Origin: Bradyrhizobium oligotrophicum S58
GTDB taxonomy: Bacteria > Pseudomonadota > Alphaproteobacteria > Rhizobiales > Xanthobacteraceae
Direction: 5' to 3'
Assembly: GCF_000344805.1 (NCBI RefSeq)
Contig: NC_020453.1
Location: forward strand, 7,854,001 to 7,918,000
Length of the DNA stretch: 64,000 nt
Below are positions 51,884-61,550 of this stretch, piece after piece. Position numbers and translations under genes: made by a program. The notes beneath the pieces were generated by a model. That model had not been told where the DNA came from. It saw only the letters and a list, made by a program, of their open reading frames with translations, and made no database searches. Every line of letters starts with the position of its first letter. Position 1 is the first letter of the stretch.

Positions 51884-52171
51884 CGATTTTCCTGAAATGC
51901 TTCCGGGACGGCGAATGCTGAGCGATTCGATTCAACTCAGCCGATGACACCTGCTTCGGATTAAGGAAAACTTGATCAGCTCAGGTGTTTCACTGCCGGA
52001 GAACTACGGGACCTGGAACTCCGGGGCGCGTTCCGGACAAGGAACTTTGTAGTTGCGGAGATGTCCCGGCGACGAGGAAGTGCAGCGCACAGCAAGCGGC
52101 GAGCGCGCCACATCAATTCCGTTTTTCCTAAATAAGATGATTGCGCAGTTCCGCAACGGCGGCGGACTGGA

Positions 52172-52816
52172 TTATCGACGCATCGCGCCCGACATCAGGA
52201 TCTTCGTCCCCACGACCGACGGGACGGCGGCAAGCAGCGCATTCGCGACGTCCGGCGCCTCGATCGGCTTGTAGTTCGCCGGAATCAGGAAGCCGATGAT
52301 CCCGTTCAGCGTGTTGCCCCATTCCTCGCCGGGCCGGCTCGGCTGCCCCAGCTCCGCCCGCGGACCGACCAGCAGCGAGGGCCGCGCGATGACGAGGCCC
52401 TCGAATGGGAGCGCGGTCAGATCGTCCTCGAGCTCGCCCTTCACCCGGCTGTAGAAGATGCGCGACTTGGCATCGGCACCCATGGCGCTGACCAGCCCGA
52501 CGCGTTTGGTGCCACTTGCGAGCGCAGCCCTGGCGACGGCGAGATTGGCGTCGTGATCGACGGCGCGAAAGGCCGCCTGGCTGCCGGCCACCTTGATGGT
52601 GGTCCCGAGCGCGAGATACAGCTCGTCGGCCGGCGGCAGAGGCGGCAGCGCCGCGAAATCCACGACATGGGCTGTCAGTTTGGGCGACGCATCCGGCGGC
52701 GCCCGGCGGCCGACGACATGCACGTGATCCACGCTCGGATCGGCAAGCAGGCCGCGAAGCAGCTCCCGGCCGATGAGGCCGGTGGCCCCCGCGATGGTCA
52801 CAATGCGGTTCGTCAT
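52172..52816 (-). CDS. NAD(P)-binding oxidoreductase, HTATIP2/NmrA-like
   Basis: 214-residue Rossmann-fold protein of the atypical short-chain group. The cofactor loop is IAGATGLIGRELLRGLL. VGLVSAMGADAKSRIFYSRVKGELE contains the Tyr-x-x-x-Lys equivalent (Y..VKGE), and VIARPSLLVGPR is typical of the HTATIP2 branch. Likely a reductase or NADPH sensor; substrate unknown. ATG 52816 sits directly before the fold. It is flanked by ~290 bases with no gene on one side and tex on the other. Confidence 0.85.
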   Translation of the reverse strand: MTNRIVTIAGATGLIGRELLRGLLADPSVDHVHVVGRRAPPDASPKLTAHVVDFAALPPLPPADELYLALGTTIKVAGSQAAFRAVDHDANLAVARAALASGTKRVGLVSAMGADAKSRIFYSRVKGELEDDLTALPFEGLVIARPSLLVGPRAELGQPSRPGEEWGNTLNGIIGFLIPANYKPIEAPDVANALLAAVPSVVGTKILMSGAMRR

Positions 52817-52957
52817 GCCAGGTCCTCGCGCGCAGCGTGCCGATCAGGATACGCGTGATCGCGTCGATCCGGAAGACGGCAAGGGCACGACGCCGAATGG
52901 CATGACGCCGCACAGGGGACCTGTCCTGCGCGGCACCGGTACGTCATGCGCGCAACC

Positions 52958-55273
52958 TCAGACGCCCTTGCGCCGCTCCGCCGCCTTGGCCATGGCGGCA
53001 GCAAACGCACCGCCGCCGGACGGCTTCTCCTCGCGCGTGGTCATGCGCGCCGCCGCAGGCGGACGCGCGCTGGTCCGCTTCTCGCCCTTCGCCGGCAGCG
53101 GATCGGACAGCCGAAGCGTCAGCGAGATGCGTTTGCGCGGCACGTCGACCTCGAGCACCTTGACCTTCACGACCTGCCCCGGCTTCACCACCTCGCGCGG
53201 GTCGTTGATGCGCTTCTCCGACATCGCCGAGATATGGATCAGGCCGTCCTGGTGCACGCCGATATCGGCGAAGGCGCCGAAGGCGGCGACGTTGGTGACC
53301 GTCGCCTCCAGGATCATGCCCGGCTTGAGATCGGTGATCTTCTCGACGCCTTCCTGGAAGGTCGCGGTCTTGAACTCGGGACGTGGGTCGCGTCCCGGCT
53401 TCTCCAGCTCCTTGATGATGTCGGTGACGGTCGGGACGCCGAAACGCTCGTCGGCGAACTTCGCCGGGCTCAGCGCCTTCAAGGTCTTGGTCTCGCCGAT
53501 CAGCGCCTTGATGTCGCTCTTGGTCGCCTCGAGGATCTTCTTCACGATCGGATAGGATTCCGGGTGCACGCCCGACGCATCGAGCGGGTTGTCGCCGTCG
53601 CGGATGCGCAGGAAGCCGGCGCACTGCTCGAACGCCTTCGGCCCGAGCCGCGGCACTTCCTTCAGCTTGTCACGCGTCGGGAACGGGCCGTTGGAATCGC
53701 GATGCGCGACGATGTTCTGCGCCAAGCTCTCGCCGATGCCGGAGACGCGCGCCAGCAGCGGCGCCGAGGCGGTGTTGAGATCGACGCCGACCGCGTTCAC
53801 GCAGTCCTCGACGGTGGCATCGAGCGCGCGCGCGAGCTCATACTGATTGAGGTCGTGCTGATACTGGCCGACACCGATCGAGGCCGGCGGCACCTTGACG
53901 AGCTCGCCGAGGGGATCCTGCAGGCGGCGCGCGATCGACACCGCGCCGCGGATCGAGACGTCGAGATTGGGGAATTCCTTGGCGGCGAATTCCGAGGCCG
54001 AATAGACCGACGCGCCGGCTTCCGACACGATCGCCTTGGTCAGCTTGAGATCCGGCTTCAGCTTCATCAGATCGTTGACCAGCTTTTCGGTCTCGCGCGA
54101 GGCGGTGCCGTTGCCGATGGCGACCAGATCGATGCGATGCTTGATGCAGAGCTGCGCCAGGGTCAGCATGCTCTCGTTCCACTGCCGCTGCGGCTCGTGC
54201 GGATAGATCGTGGCATGATCGACGAACTTGCCGGTGCGGTCGATGACCGCGACCTTGACGCCGGTGCGGAAGCCCGGATCGAGCCCGAGCGTGGCGCGGC
54301 CGCCGGCGGGGGCTGCGAGCAGGAGATCGCGCAGGTTCGCGGCGAACACGCGCACCGCTTCCTTCTCGGCCTCCTGCCACAGCCGCATGCGGATATCGAG
54401 CGCGAGCGAGGTCTTGATGCGGGTGCGCCAGGCCCAGCGCACGGAGTCGGACAGGAACTGATCGGCGGGGCGGCCCTGGCGCGAGATGCCGAACGTCACC
54501 GCGATGCGGTTCTCATACAGCGTCGGGTCCTTGGAATCCTCCGGCTCGCCATCGCCGAAATCGAGCTGCAGCACCTCTTCCTTCTCGCCGCGCAGCATCG
54601 CCAGGATGCGGTGCGAGGGCAGCTTGGTGAACGGCTCGGAAAAATCGAAATAGTCGGCGAACTTGGCGCCCTCAGTCTTCTTGCCGTGCCGCACCGACGA
54701 TTTGACACCGCCGCGGCCCCACATCTCCTCACGCAGCGAACCGACGAGGTCGGCATGCTCGGCGAAGCGCTCGACCAGGATCGCACGGGCGCCTTCCAGC
54801 GCCGCCTTGACGTCCTTGACCGGATTGTCGCCGTCCTTCTTGATGAACGCCTTCGCTTCGACTTCCGGAGCCTTCATCGGATCGCCGATGAGCATGTCGG
54901 CGAGCGGCTCGAGCCCGGCCTCCTTGGCGATCTGCGCCTTGGTGCGACGCTTCTCCTTGAACGGCAGATAGATATCCTCGAGACGCGCCTTGGTGTCGGC
55001 GGTCGCGAGCGCCAGCTCGATCTCCGGCGTCATCTTGCCCTGCGACTTGATGCTCTCGATGATCGCGGTACGCCGCACGTCCATCTCGCGCAGATAGCGC
55101 AGCCGCTCTTCCAGATTGCGCAGCTGCGTGTCGTCCAGCATCCCCGTCGCTTCCTTGCGGTAGCGCGCGATGAACGGAACGGTCGCGCCGCCGTCGAGCA
55201 GGTCGATCGCGGCCTGGACCTGGGCATCCCTGACGGAGAGTTCAGCGGCGATGATGGCGGCAAAATTCGGCAC
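52958..55273 (-). CDS. tex: Tex family RNA-binding transcription accessory protein
   Basis: 771 residues, the normal Tex length. Order: Tex N-terminal helical domain (~1-190), YqgF-like RNase H fold (~320-450; TLGLDPGFRTGVKVAVID), helix-hairpin-helix repeats (~490-560; RVSGIGESLAQNIVAHRDSN), and an S1 RNA-binding domain (~640-715; GMILEATVTNVAAFGAFADI, GLIHISAMSEKRI) with a basic tail. Tex binds nucleic acid and affects transcription and stress tolerance. The start is GTG 55273 with GGAAGAA upstream. The frame stays open far beyond it, antisense to the helicase gene, but homology begins here. Divergent from the helicase gene. Confidence 0.93.
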   Translation of the reverse strand: MPNFAAIIAAELSVRDAQVQAAIDLLDGGATVPFIARYRKEATGMLDDTQLRNLEERLRYLREMDVRRTAIIESIKSQGKMTPEIELALATADTKARLEDIYLPFKEKRRTKAQIAKEAGLEPLADMLIGDPMKAPEVEAKAFIKKDGDNPVKDVKAALEGARAILVERFAEHADLVGSLREEMWGRGGVKSSVRHGKKTEGAKFADYFDFSEPFTKLPSHRILAMLRGEKEEVLQLDFGDGEPEDSKDPTLYENRIAVTFGISRQGRPADQFLSDSVRWAWRTRIKTSLALDIRMRLWQEAEKEAVRVFAANLRDLLLAAPAGGRATLGLDPGFRTGVKVAVIDRTGKFVDHATIYPHEPQRQWNESMLTLAQLCIKHRIDLVAIGNGTASRETEKLVNDLMKLKPDLKLTKAIVSEAGASVYSASEFAAKEFPNLDVSIRGAVSIARRLQDPLGELVKVPPASIGVGQYQHDLNQYELARALDATVEDCVNAVGVDLNTASAPLLARVSGIGESLAQNIVAHRDSNGPFPTRDKLKEVPRLGPKAFEQCAGFLRIRDGDNPLDASGVHPESYPIVKKILEATKSDIKALIGETKTLKALSPAKFADERFGVPTVTDIIKELEKPGRDPRPEFKTATFQEGVEKITDLKPGMILEATVTNVAAFGAFADIGVHQDGLIHISAMSEKRINDPREVVKPGQVVKVKVLEVDVPRKRISLTLRLSDPLPAKGEKRTSARPPAAARMTTREEKPSGGGAFAAAMAKAAERRKGV

Positions 55274-55468
55274 GGTGTTCTTCCGAGATTCGTGACGGGG
55301 CTGATTGGATAGGAGTGCACGCGCGCCAGCGCAAGCGGCAGTCCGACGCTCTGTGGGCAACCGTGACAAAAAAGACTGGTTGCGAATCATGTAAAACGCT
55401 GTCGCGACCGTGGCATCTCGTTGCACATGCGGAGCAAATCGCAGATTCTTAACGGCTGAGGACGATTC

Positions 55469-57529
55469 GTGCAGGCCACCGCTGCGACATATCTCGACGA
55501 TCTGAATCCGGAGCAACGCCGCGCGGTCGAGCATGGCGGCGCCTTTGCTGCGCCGGGCCGGCCGCTGCTGATCATCGCCGGCGCGGGTTCGGGAAAGACC
55601 AACACGCTGGCGCATCGCGTCGCGCATCTCCTCGTCAACGGCGCCGACCCGCGTCGAATCCTGTTGATGACGTTCTCGCGCCGCGCCGCCAGCGAAATGA
55701 GCCGGCGGGTCGAGCGCATCGCCCGCAAGGTGCTGGCCGGCAAGGCCGAAGCAATCACGGCCGCGCTCACCTGGGCCGGCACGTTTCACGGCCTGGGCGC
55801 GCGGATGCTGCGCGAGCATGCCGAGCGCGTCGGCCTCGATCCAGTGTTCACGATCCATGATCGCGAGGATTCCGCCGACCTGATGAATTTGGTGCGGCAT
55901 GAGCGCGGCCTCTCCAACACGCAGCGGCGGTTCCCGACGAAAGGCACCTGCCTTGCGATCTACTCGCGCTGCATCAATGCCGACATGCCGCTCGACGAGG
56001 CGCTGGTACGGCACTTTCCCTGGTGCGCGGAATGGGCGGCCGAGCTGAAGGGGTTGTTCGCGGCTTACGTCGAGGCCAAGCAGGCCAATGCCGTGCTCGA
56101 CTACGACGATCTGCTGCTCTACTGGGCGCAGATGATGGCGGACGAGACCATCGCCCGGGAGATCGGCGACCGCTTCGACCACGTGCTGGTCGACGAATAT
56201 CAGGATACGAACCGGCTGCAGTCGCAGATCCTGTTGGGGTTGAAGCCTGATGGCGCGGGGCTGACCGTGGTCGGCGACGACGCGCAGTCGATCTACGCGT
56301 TCCGCGCCGCTACCGTGCGCAACATCCTCGAATTTCCCGATCAGTTCAGCCCGCGCGCCGACATCATCACGCTCGACCGCAACTACCGTTCGACGCAGCC
56401 GATCCTCTCGGCGGCGAATGGCGTGATCGGGCTGGCGCGGGAGCGCTTCACCAAGAATCTGTGGACGGATCGCGTTGCGTCCCGCAAGCCGCAACTGGTC
56501 ACGGTGCGCGACGAGACCGACCAGGCGCGCTACATCGTCGAGCAGGTGCTGGCGAAACGCGAGGAAGGCATCGTGCTGAAGCAGCAGGCCGTGCTGTTCC
56601 GGACGTCCTCGCACAGCGGTCCCCTCGAATTCGAGCTCACGCGCCGCAACATTCCGTTCGTGAAGTTCGGCGGCTTGAAGTTCCTCGATGCCGCCCATGT
56701 CAAGGACGTGCTGGCGCTGCTGCGCTTCGTCGAGAACCCGCGCGACCGCATCGCCGGCTTCCGCGTGCTGCATCTCATTCCCGGCATCGGCCCGGCCTCC
56801 GCGCAGCGCCTGCTCGATGCCGTCAGCGACGGCGCCGATCCGATCGCGCGTCTGTCCGCGCAGCCGGCGCCCGCCCGCGCCGGCGACGACTGGACGGCGT
56901 TCGTGCGCACGCTGGAGCAGTTGCGGCTTTCGGAATGGCCCGCAGATCTCGAGCGTATCAGGCTCTGGTATCAGCCGCATCTCGAACGCGTTCATGAGGA
57001 CGCGGAGGTCCGCACCGCCGATCTGCTGCAGCTCGAGCAGATCGCGAGCGGCTATCCGTCGCGCGAGCGTTTCCTCACCGAACTGACGCTCGACCCGCCC
57101 GACGCGACCTCCGACCAGGCCGGAGTGCCGCTGCTCGACGAGGACTATCTGATCCTCTCCACCATCCATTCCGCCAAGGGCATGGAGTGGAATTCGGTGC
57201 ACGTGCTCAACGTCGTCGACGGCTGCATGCCGTCCGATCTCGGCGCCGGGACGAGCGCCGAGTTGGAGGAAGAGCGCCGGCTGCTCTATGTCGCGATGAC
57301 CCGCGCCAAGGACGATCTGCATCTGCTGGTGCCGCAGCGCTTCTTCGTCCATGGCCAGCCGGTGCGCGGCGATCGTCATGTCTATGCCTCGCGCACGCGG
57401 TTCATTCCCGAGGCACTGGTGCCGCTGTTCGAGCGGACCAATTGGCCGAAAGTGCAGCCCGGCACGGCGTATGCCAGCCAGGGGCCGCGGATCGATCTCG
57501 GAGCGCGCATGCGCGAGCGCTGGCGATGA
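55469..57529 (+). CDS. UvrD/Rep-family ATP-dependent DNA helicase
   Basis: 686-residue superfamily-1 3'-5' helicase for repair or replication restart. Motifs in order: LNPEQRRAV (Q), AGAGSGKT (I, 38-44), TFHGLGARML (Ib), VLVDEYQDTN (II), VVGDDAQSIYAFRAA (III), LDRNYRSTQPIL (IV), LSTIHSAKGMEW (V) and LLYVAMTRAKDDL (VI). The length is close to PcrA/UvrD, but the C-terminal tail is short and lacks the usual Tudor-like end, so it is a secondary paralogue rather than the housekeeping uvrD. Start GTG 55469 with GAGGA upstream. Confidence 0.92.
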   Translation: MQATAATYLDDLNPEQRRAVEHGGAFAAPGRPLLIIAGAGSGKTNTLAHRVAHLLVNGADPRRILLMTFSRRAASEMSRRVERIARKVLAGKAEAITAALTWAGTFHGLGARMLREHAERVGLDPVFTIHDREDSADLMNLVRHERGLSNTQRRFPTKGTCLAIYSRCINADMPLDEALVRHFPWCAEWAAELKGLFAAYVEAKQANAVLDYDDLLLYWAQMMADETIAREIGDRFDHVLVDEYQDTNRLQSQILLGLKPDGAGLTVVGDDAQSIYAFRAATVRNILEFPDQFSPRADIITLDRNYRSTQPILSAANGVIGLARERFTKNLWTDRVASRKPQLVTVRDETDQARYIVEQVLAKREEGIVLKQQAVLFRTSSHSGPLEFELTRRNIPFVKFGGLKFLDAAHVKDVLALLRFVENPRDRIAGFRVLHLIPGIGPASAQRLLDAVSDGADPIARLSAQPAPARAGDDWTAFVRTLEQLRLSEWPADLERIRLWYQPHLERVHEDAEVRTADLLQLEQIASGYPSRERFLTELTLDPPDATSDQAGVPLLDEDYLILSTIHSAKGMEWNSVHVLNVVDGCMPSDLGAGTSAELEEERRLLYVAMTRAKDDLHLLVPQRFFVHGQPVRGDRHVYASRTRFIPEALVPLFERTNWPKVQPGTAYASQGPRIDLGARMRERWR

Positions 57530-57570
57530 ACTAAGCGCCGCCGCCACAGCACCTGTACGGTGCCAATGAC

Positions 57571-57601
57571 TGCACCCTCTCCCCTTGCGGGAGAGGGTGC
57601 A
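57571..57601. terminator. Hairpin between convergent genes
   Basis: Perfect 13-bp stem TGCACCCTCTCCC (57571-57583) / GGGAGAGGGTGCA (57589-57601), loop CTTGC. It lies between the convergent helicase and desaturase genes. There is no T-tract, so it may be a dispersed-repeat hairpin that works as a bidirectional barrier rather than a classic terminator. Confidence 0.55.
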
Positions 57602-57632
57602 CCGTCCGCTTGGCGATGGCTCGAATACAAAC

Positions 57633-58592
57633 TCATCCTGCTTCAGGCTCTCGCATCCACTGCGCGCGAAACCACGCGCGTGTCTGCCGCGTCACGTCGA
57701 TGTAGCCGGCCCCGCGATGCGTGATCTCGCCATCGACGATCTCGTGCAGCTTCGGCAGCGCGTGGAACGGCACTGACGGATAGGCGTGGTGCTCGACGTG
57801 ATAGGGCATGTTCCAGGCGAGCCAGTGCACGGCGCGTGTGGTGAAGGTGGTGCGGGTGTTCTGGAAGGCGCTGCGGGCGTGGTCGCAGCCGGTGTGCTCG
57901 GCATAGAGATAGGGCCGCAGCACCAACTGGCCGAGCAGCAGCGGCAGCACCCAGACCCACAGCAACAGCGCACTGTGCAGCGCGAGCGAGCCGAGCAGCA
58001 ACAGCGCGTAGCCAGTAACATAGACACGCGCCTCGCGCACGATGGCGGCACGGCGACCGGCCGGCACCCACGGCACCGTCACGTTGCCGGTGACGGCATG
58101 CCTCACCAGCAGCCGCAGCCGGCCGGCGACCTGGACGAGGCCGGAATAGGCGATCGCGAGCTGCGTCTCCGAGCGCGGCTTGGGGCCGACGATCAGCTCC
58201 GGGTCCCGATCCGGGTCCTGGGTGTGGCGATGATGCTCCCAATGGAACAGGCAGTAATATTCGTAGGGAAGCCCGATCAGGAAGCCTGAGACGTTGCCGA
58301 CCGCAACGTTGAGCGCACGGCTGTCGAACGCGGTCTTGTGCGCGGTCTCATGCACCACCATGAACAGGAACGCGACGAGCACGCCCTGCAGCAGCATCAA
58401 TGGCAGCGCCAACAGGACGCCGTAGGCAGAGGAAATCAGCCCGATCAGGGTGCCAACGATGACGACCGCGCCGTAGTGACTAAGCGAGCGCAATGCGCCT
58501 CGGACGTTGGAGCGCCGGGCCAGCTCCTGCAACATCGCCGGCGTCAGCAGTTTCGGGCGTGGCGCGAACTCGTCAGTGGGCACATCGGTCAT
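57633..58592 (-). CDS. Membrane fatty-acid desaturase/hydroxylase
   Basis: 319-residue integral membrane di-iron enzyme. The three His boxes are HETAH, HWEHHRH and HVEHH, with hydrophobic helix pairs before (VVIVGTLIGLISSAYGVLLA, LMLLQGVLVAFLFMV) and between them. The final box lies in WNMPYHVEHHAYPSVPFHAL, typical of the acyl-lipid or beta-carotene-related desaturase branch. It introduces a double bond or hydroxyl into a lipid or carotenoid; the exact substrate is unknown. ATG 58592 is used. The hydrolase gene upstream ends 14 bases before, so they may be co-transcribed. Confidence 0.88.
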   Translation of the reverse strand: MTDVPTDEFAPRPKLLTPAMLQELARRSNVRGALRSLSHYGAVVIVGTLIGLISSAYGVLLALPLMLLQGVLVAFLFMVVHETAHKTAFDSRALNVAVGNVSGFLIGLPYEYYCLFHWEHHRHTQDPDRDPELIVGPKPRSETQLAIAYSGLVQVAGRLRLLVRHAVTGNVTVPWVPAGRRAAIVREARVYVTGYALLLLGSLALHSALLLWVWVLPLLLGQLVLRPYLYAEHTGCDHARSAFQNTRTTFTTRAVHWLAWNMPYHVEHHAYPSVPFHALPKLHEIVDGEITHRGAGYIDVTRQTRAWFRAQWMREPEAG

Positions 58593-58606
58593 GTCGGACT
58601 CTGGTG

Positions 58607-59638
58607 TCAGCTCTGAAGCAGGGTTGAGACGTTGGCGTTGATGAAATCGCGATCGGCCGGGATTCGGATCGGATTGCCGGCACGATGGCCATGAATCGAC
58701 GGGATCGGCCGCAGCTCCGCCGAGCGGGCGTTGGTCAGCTTGGGCAGCTCGCGCTCATTGTCGCGCCAGTCGAAATAGCGGTCGGTCCGGCTGGGCATCA
58801 GCAGCATGCGCGCGGTGACGGCGCCGAGCGCACGATCGAGATCGCCGCCGAAGGTGGCGCATCTGCTGATGTCGCCGCCCTGCCAGATCGCGATCTGCGC
58901 CAGCAGATTATTGGCGTCGCGATGCGCGAAGGCGGTGTCCCAGGTGGCGGCGAGATAGTCCTCCTGCGACGCAAAACCCTGCTCGCGCCAGACCTCGTCG
59001 CGATAGAACTCGTAGGACATCGCCCAGCCCGCGTAGATGCGCCCCATCGCGCACAGGCCCGCCACCGGCTTCTCGACGAAGCGGCCGCTGCGAAACGCGG
59101 GATCGGCCGTCAACGCCGCCTTCACGGCGTCGAGGAACAAATGGTTGTAGGGAGAACAGCGCGCGCTGCCGCAGACGACCGCGGCGCGCTCGACCATTTC
59201 GGGATGACAAGCGGCCCAGTGATAGGCCTGCATGCCGCCCATCGACCAGCCATAGACCAGCGCGATCCGGCTGATGCCGAACTGCTCCTCTACGAGCCGC
59301 CGCTGCACCGCGACCGCGTCGTGATAGCTGATGGGCGGGAACGGCGCGTCGCCTAACAGCTCGCGTGTATTTGAGGGCGACGACGACAGGCCGTTGCCGA
59401 ACAGGTTCGGAATGATGATGAAGTAGCTGTCGGGATCAAGCGCGCCGCCGGGCGCGATCAGCCATTCGGTGTCGAAATGCTGCGCACCGAACGAGGTCGG
59501 ATAGAGAATGACATTGTCCTTGGCGGCATTCAGCGTGCCGTAGGTCTTGTAAGCCAACCGCAGCGACGGGAACACCACGCCCGATTGCAGCACCACGTCG
59601 CCCGCCTCGAAGATCTGATAGTCGACGCCTGAAGCCAT
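58607..59638 (-). CDS. MetX-like alpha/beta hydrolase/acyltransferase
   Basis: 343 residues of the homoserine O-acetyltransferase-like alpha/beta fold. LRLAYKTYGTLNAAKDNVIL is the N-terminal MetX signature. The nucleophile elbow is YGWSMGGMQAYHWA. Asp in MPSRTDRYFDW and His in IPSIHGHRAGNP complete the triad. True MetX enzymes are ~380 residues and have NPAYxGGDY-like motifs that I do not see, so the substrate is probably not homoserine. ATG 59638 begins the domain. It is followed closely by the desaturase gene. Confidence 0.85.
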   Translation of the reverse strand: MASGVDYQIFEAGDVVLQSGVVFPSLRLAYKTYGTLNAAKDNVILYPTSFGAQHFDTEWLIAPGGALDPDSYFIIIPNLFGNGLSSSPSNTRELLGDAPFPPISYHDAVAVQRRLVEEQFGISRIALVYGWSMGGMQAYHWAACHPEMVERAAVVCGSARCSPYNHLFLDAVKAALTADPAFRSGRFVEKPVAGLCAMGRIYAGWAMSYEFYRDEVWREQGFASQEDYLAATWDTAFAHRDANNLLAQIAIWQGGDISRCATFGGDLDRALGAVTARMLLMPSRTDRYFDWRDNERELPKLTNARSAELRPIPSIHGHRAGNPIRIPADRDFINANVSTLLQS

Positions 59639-59827
59639 GCACGTGATCCCGCGTATGTGTAAGAGAGCGGACTGAGCCTACGTGACGCGCGGCCCGCTCA
59701 CACGCCCATTTTTTGGCATGGCATGATCGCTTTAAAGGCGCGGCAAGCCGTTGCGTCGCATCGGCCATGCGCCCACGCTCTCGCGGCCGGTTGCGCCCGA
59801 GCTTTGTCCGGATCGAACACCCTCGAA

Positions 59828-60174
59828 AACGTGAGGGCGCAGGGAATGCCGGGTGAAGGCCTCACCCATGGCCCGCCTGCAGAAGAAATGCAGGCGGCAG
59901 GAACCACAGGTGCAGCCGATCACCGGCATTCCCTGCGCGATGGGCTTACAGCTGCTTCGCGATCTCCCTGGGGACCGGCTGTCTTGCCCCCATCGTCGGC
60001 GCGGTGCGCTTCCGCACCAGCTCCGGCTTGACCTCAGCATCGGGAGGCCAGGACCACGCGACTTGACTGTCCGCATCAAATCGTTCGTCGGCGCGACAAA
60101 GCCACGCTGCGATCCGACACGGCCACCGCATCCCCGCCTCGCGTCTCGTGACGACCGCGCGTACGCCCCTCATC
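59828..60174 (-). repeat. Dispersed ~330-base repeat, copy B
   Basis: Read on the minus strand it starts GATGAGGGGCGTACGCG and ends TTCCCTGCGCCCTCACGTT, as does copy A (20826-21155). Also shared: GTGGTCCTGGCCTCCCGATG, CACCTGTGGTTCCTGCCGCC and the hairpin CCGCCTGC/GCAGGCGG (59873-59897). The segments in between differ more, so the copies are old or mosaic. Confidence 0.8.
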
Positions 60175-60270
60175 GATGAGGCAGGATGGACGCAATAGAG
60201 CACACCTTCTGGAAAAACGAAAGAGAAATTTTTGATCCTGGCCCGGGTCTCGCCATCCTCGCCACAACCG

Positions 60271-60316
60271 CCGTCATTCCGGGCCAAGGCCGAAGGCCTT
60301 GAACCCGGTATGACGG
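60271..60316. repeat. Intergenic hairpin with near-perfect nested arms
   Basis: Outer arms CCGTCATTCCGGG (60271-60283) / CCCGGTATGACGG (60304-60316) with one mismatch. Inner stem AAGGCC-GAA-GGCCTT (60286-60300). This is the CGTCATTCCGGG-type palindrome common between genes in this group of bacteria. Confidence 0.7.
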
Positions 60317-60459
60317 GGGAGGCTGCGACCAGGCGTTCGAGGACGGAGCCTTGTCGCAGCCGAAACCCTGTGTTTCGCCACGGCCCGCTTGCAATCCGGC
60401 TCCGGCCTTCCAGTTCAGAGCCGGAGGCCCTATGACGGCCCGACGCAACGGAATGAGAC

Positions 60460-61500
60460 ATGACCACAGCAATCGAATTCGGCCTGGACACGTTCGGCGA
60501 CGTCACGCGCGGCACCGACGGCGCCATGGCCGCGCATGCCCAGGTGATCCGCGACGTGGTCGAGGAGGCCGTGCTGGCCGACCAGCTCGGGCTCGACTTC
60601 ATCGGGCTCGGCGAGCACCATCGCGGCGACTTCGCGATCTCGGCGCCGGAGGTGGCGCTGGCGGCGATCGCGGCGCGCACCACGAAAATCAGGCTTGGCT
60701 CGGCGGTGACGGTGCTGAGCTCCGACGATCCGATCCGCGTGTTCCAGCGGTTCTCGACGCTCGATGCGGTCTCGAACGGTCGCGCCGAGGTGATCCTCGG
60801 CCGCGGCTCGTTCACGGAATCCTTCCCGCTGTTCGGCTTCGACCTCAAGGATTATGAGGCGCTGTTCGAGGAGAAACTCGATCTGTTCGTCAGCTTGCTG
60901 CCGCAGCAGCCGCTGACATGGCAGGGCAATCTGCGCCCGCCGCTCAGGGATCAGCTGGTCTATCCGCCAGTGGAGCACGGACGGCTGAAGGCCTGGATCG
61001 GCGTCGGCGGCAGTCCCGAATCGGTGGTGCGCGCGGCGCATTACGAGCTGCCGCTGATGCTCGCGATCATCGGCGGCGACCCGAAGCGGTTCACGCCCTA
61101 TGTCGAGCTGTATCATCGTGCGATCAAGCAGTTCGGCCGCGAGACCAAGCCGATCGGCGTGCACTCGCCGGGCTATGTCGCCGACACTGACGAACAGGCA
61201 CGCGAGGAGCTGTGGCCGGACTACAAGACCATGCGCGACCGCATCGGCCGCGAGCGCGGCTGGCCGCCGATGGGCCGCGACGAGTTCGTCCAGGAGGCCG
61301 ACCACGGCTCGCTCTATGTCGGCTCGCCCGAGACGGTGGCGCAGAAGATCGCCGCGACCATCAAGGCCCTCGGCCTGTCGCGCTTCCAGCTGAAATATTC
61401 GGCGGGGCCGCTGCCACATGCGAAGCTGATGCGCAGCATCGAGCTGTATGGCAGGGTGGTGGTGCCGCGGGTGAGGGAGCTGTTGGCGGCTACGGCCTGA
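60460..61500 (+). CDS. LLM-class flavin-dependent oxidoreductase
   Basis: 346-residue luciferase-like monooxygenase. FGLDTFGDV, GLDFIGLGEHHRGDF, RIRLGS-type KIRLGSAVTVLSSDDP and RAEVILGRGSFTESFPLFGF are characteristic of the group, which uses FMNH2 or F420. YVGSPETVAQKIA near the C-terminus is the usual flavin-phosphate region. The substrate is unknown. ATG 60460 has GGAATGAG upstream. It stands alone between repeat-bearing gaps. Confidence 0.9.
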   Translation: MTTAIEFGLDTFGDVTRGTDGAMAAHAQVIRDVVEEAVLADQLGLDFIGLGEHHRGDFAISAPEVALAAIAARTTKIRLGSAVTVLSSDDPIRVFQRFSTLDAVSNGRAEVILGRGSFTESFPLFGFDLKDYEALFEEKLDLFVSLLPQQPLTWQGNLRPPLRDQLVYPPVEHGRLKAWIGVGGSPESVVRAAHYELPLMLAIIGGDPKRFTPYVELYHRAIKQFGRETKPIGVHSPGYVADTDEQAREELWPDYKTMRDRIGRERGWPPMGRDEFVQEADHGSLYVGSPETVAQKIAATIKALGLSRFQLKYSAGPLPHAKLMRSIELYGRVVVPRVRELLAATA

Positions 61501-61550
61501 TGATCATGGCTTTGGTCGCGCTTGAGGAGCGTCAGTCGCGCAACAAACAC

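Larger units (their letters stand above)
59639..60459. other. Repeat-bearing 0.8-kb intergenic region
   Basis: No supported gene. It contains copy B of the ~330-base dispersed repeat (59828-60174) and a GC hairpin (60271-60316). The 59640-59700 end is upstream of the MetX-like gene; the 60320-60459 end is upstream of the flavin monooxygenase gene. Open frames here are repeat-derived and not convincing. Confidence 0.7.

Noticed and set aside
55274..57547. Upstream extension of the tex frame to give a 1529-residue protein
   Set aside because: The extra ~760 residues are antisense to the UvrD-like helicase gene and have no domain. Tex homology begins at the GTG at 55273, which has a ribosome site.
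59946..60848. 300-codon minus-strand frame upstream of and over the flavin monooxygenase gene
   Set aside because: Half lies in the dispersed repeat and half is antisense to a well-supported gene. Such repeat-derived proteins are common false calls.
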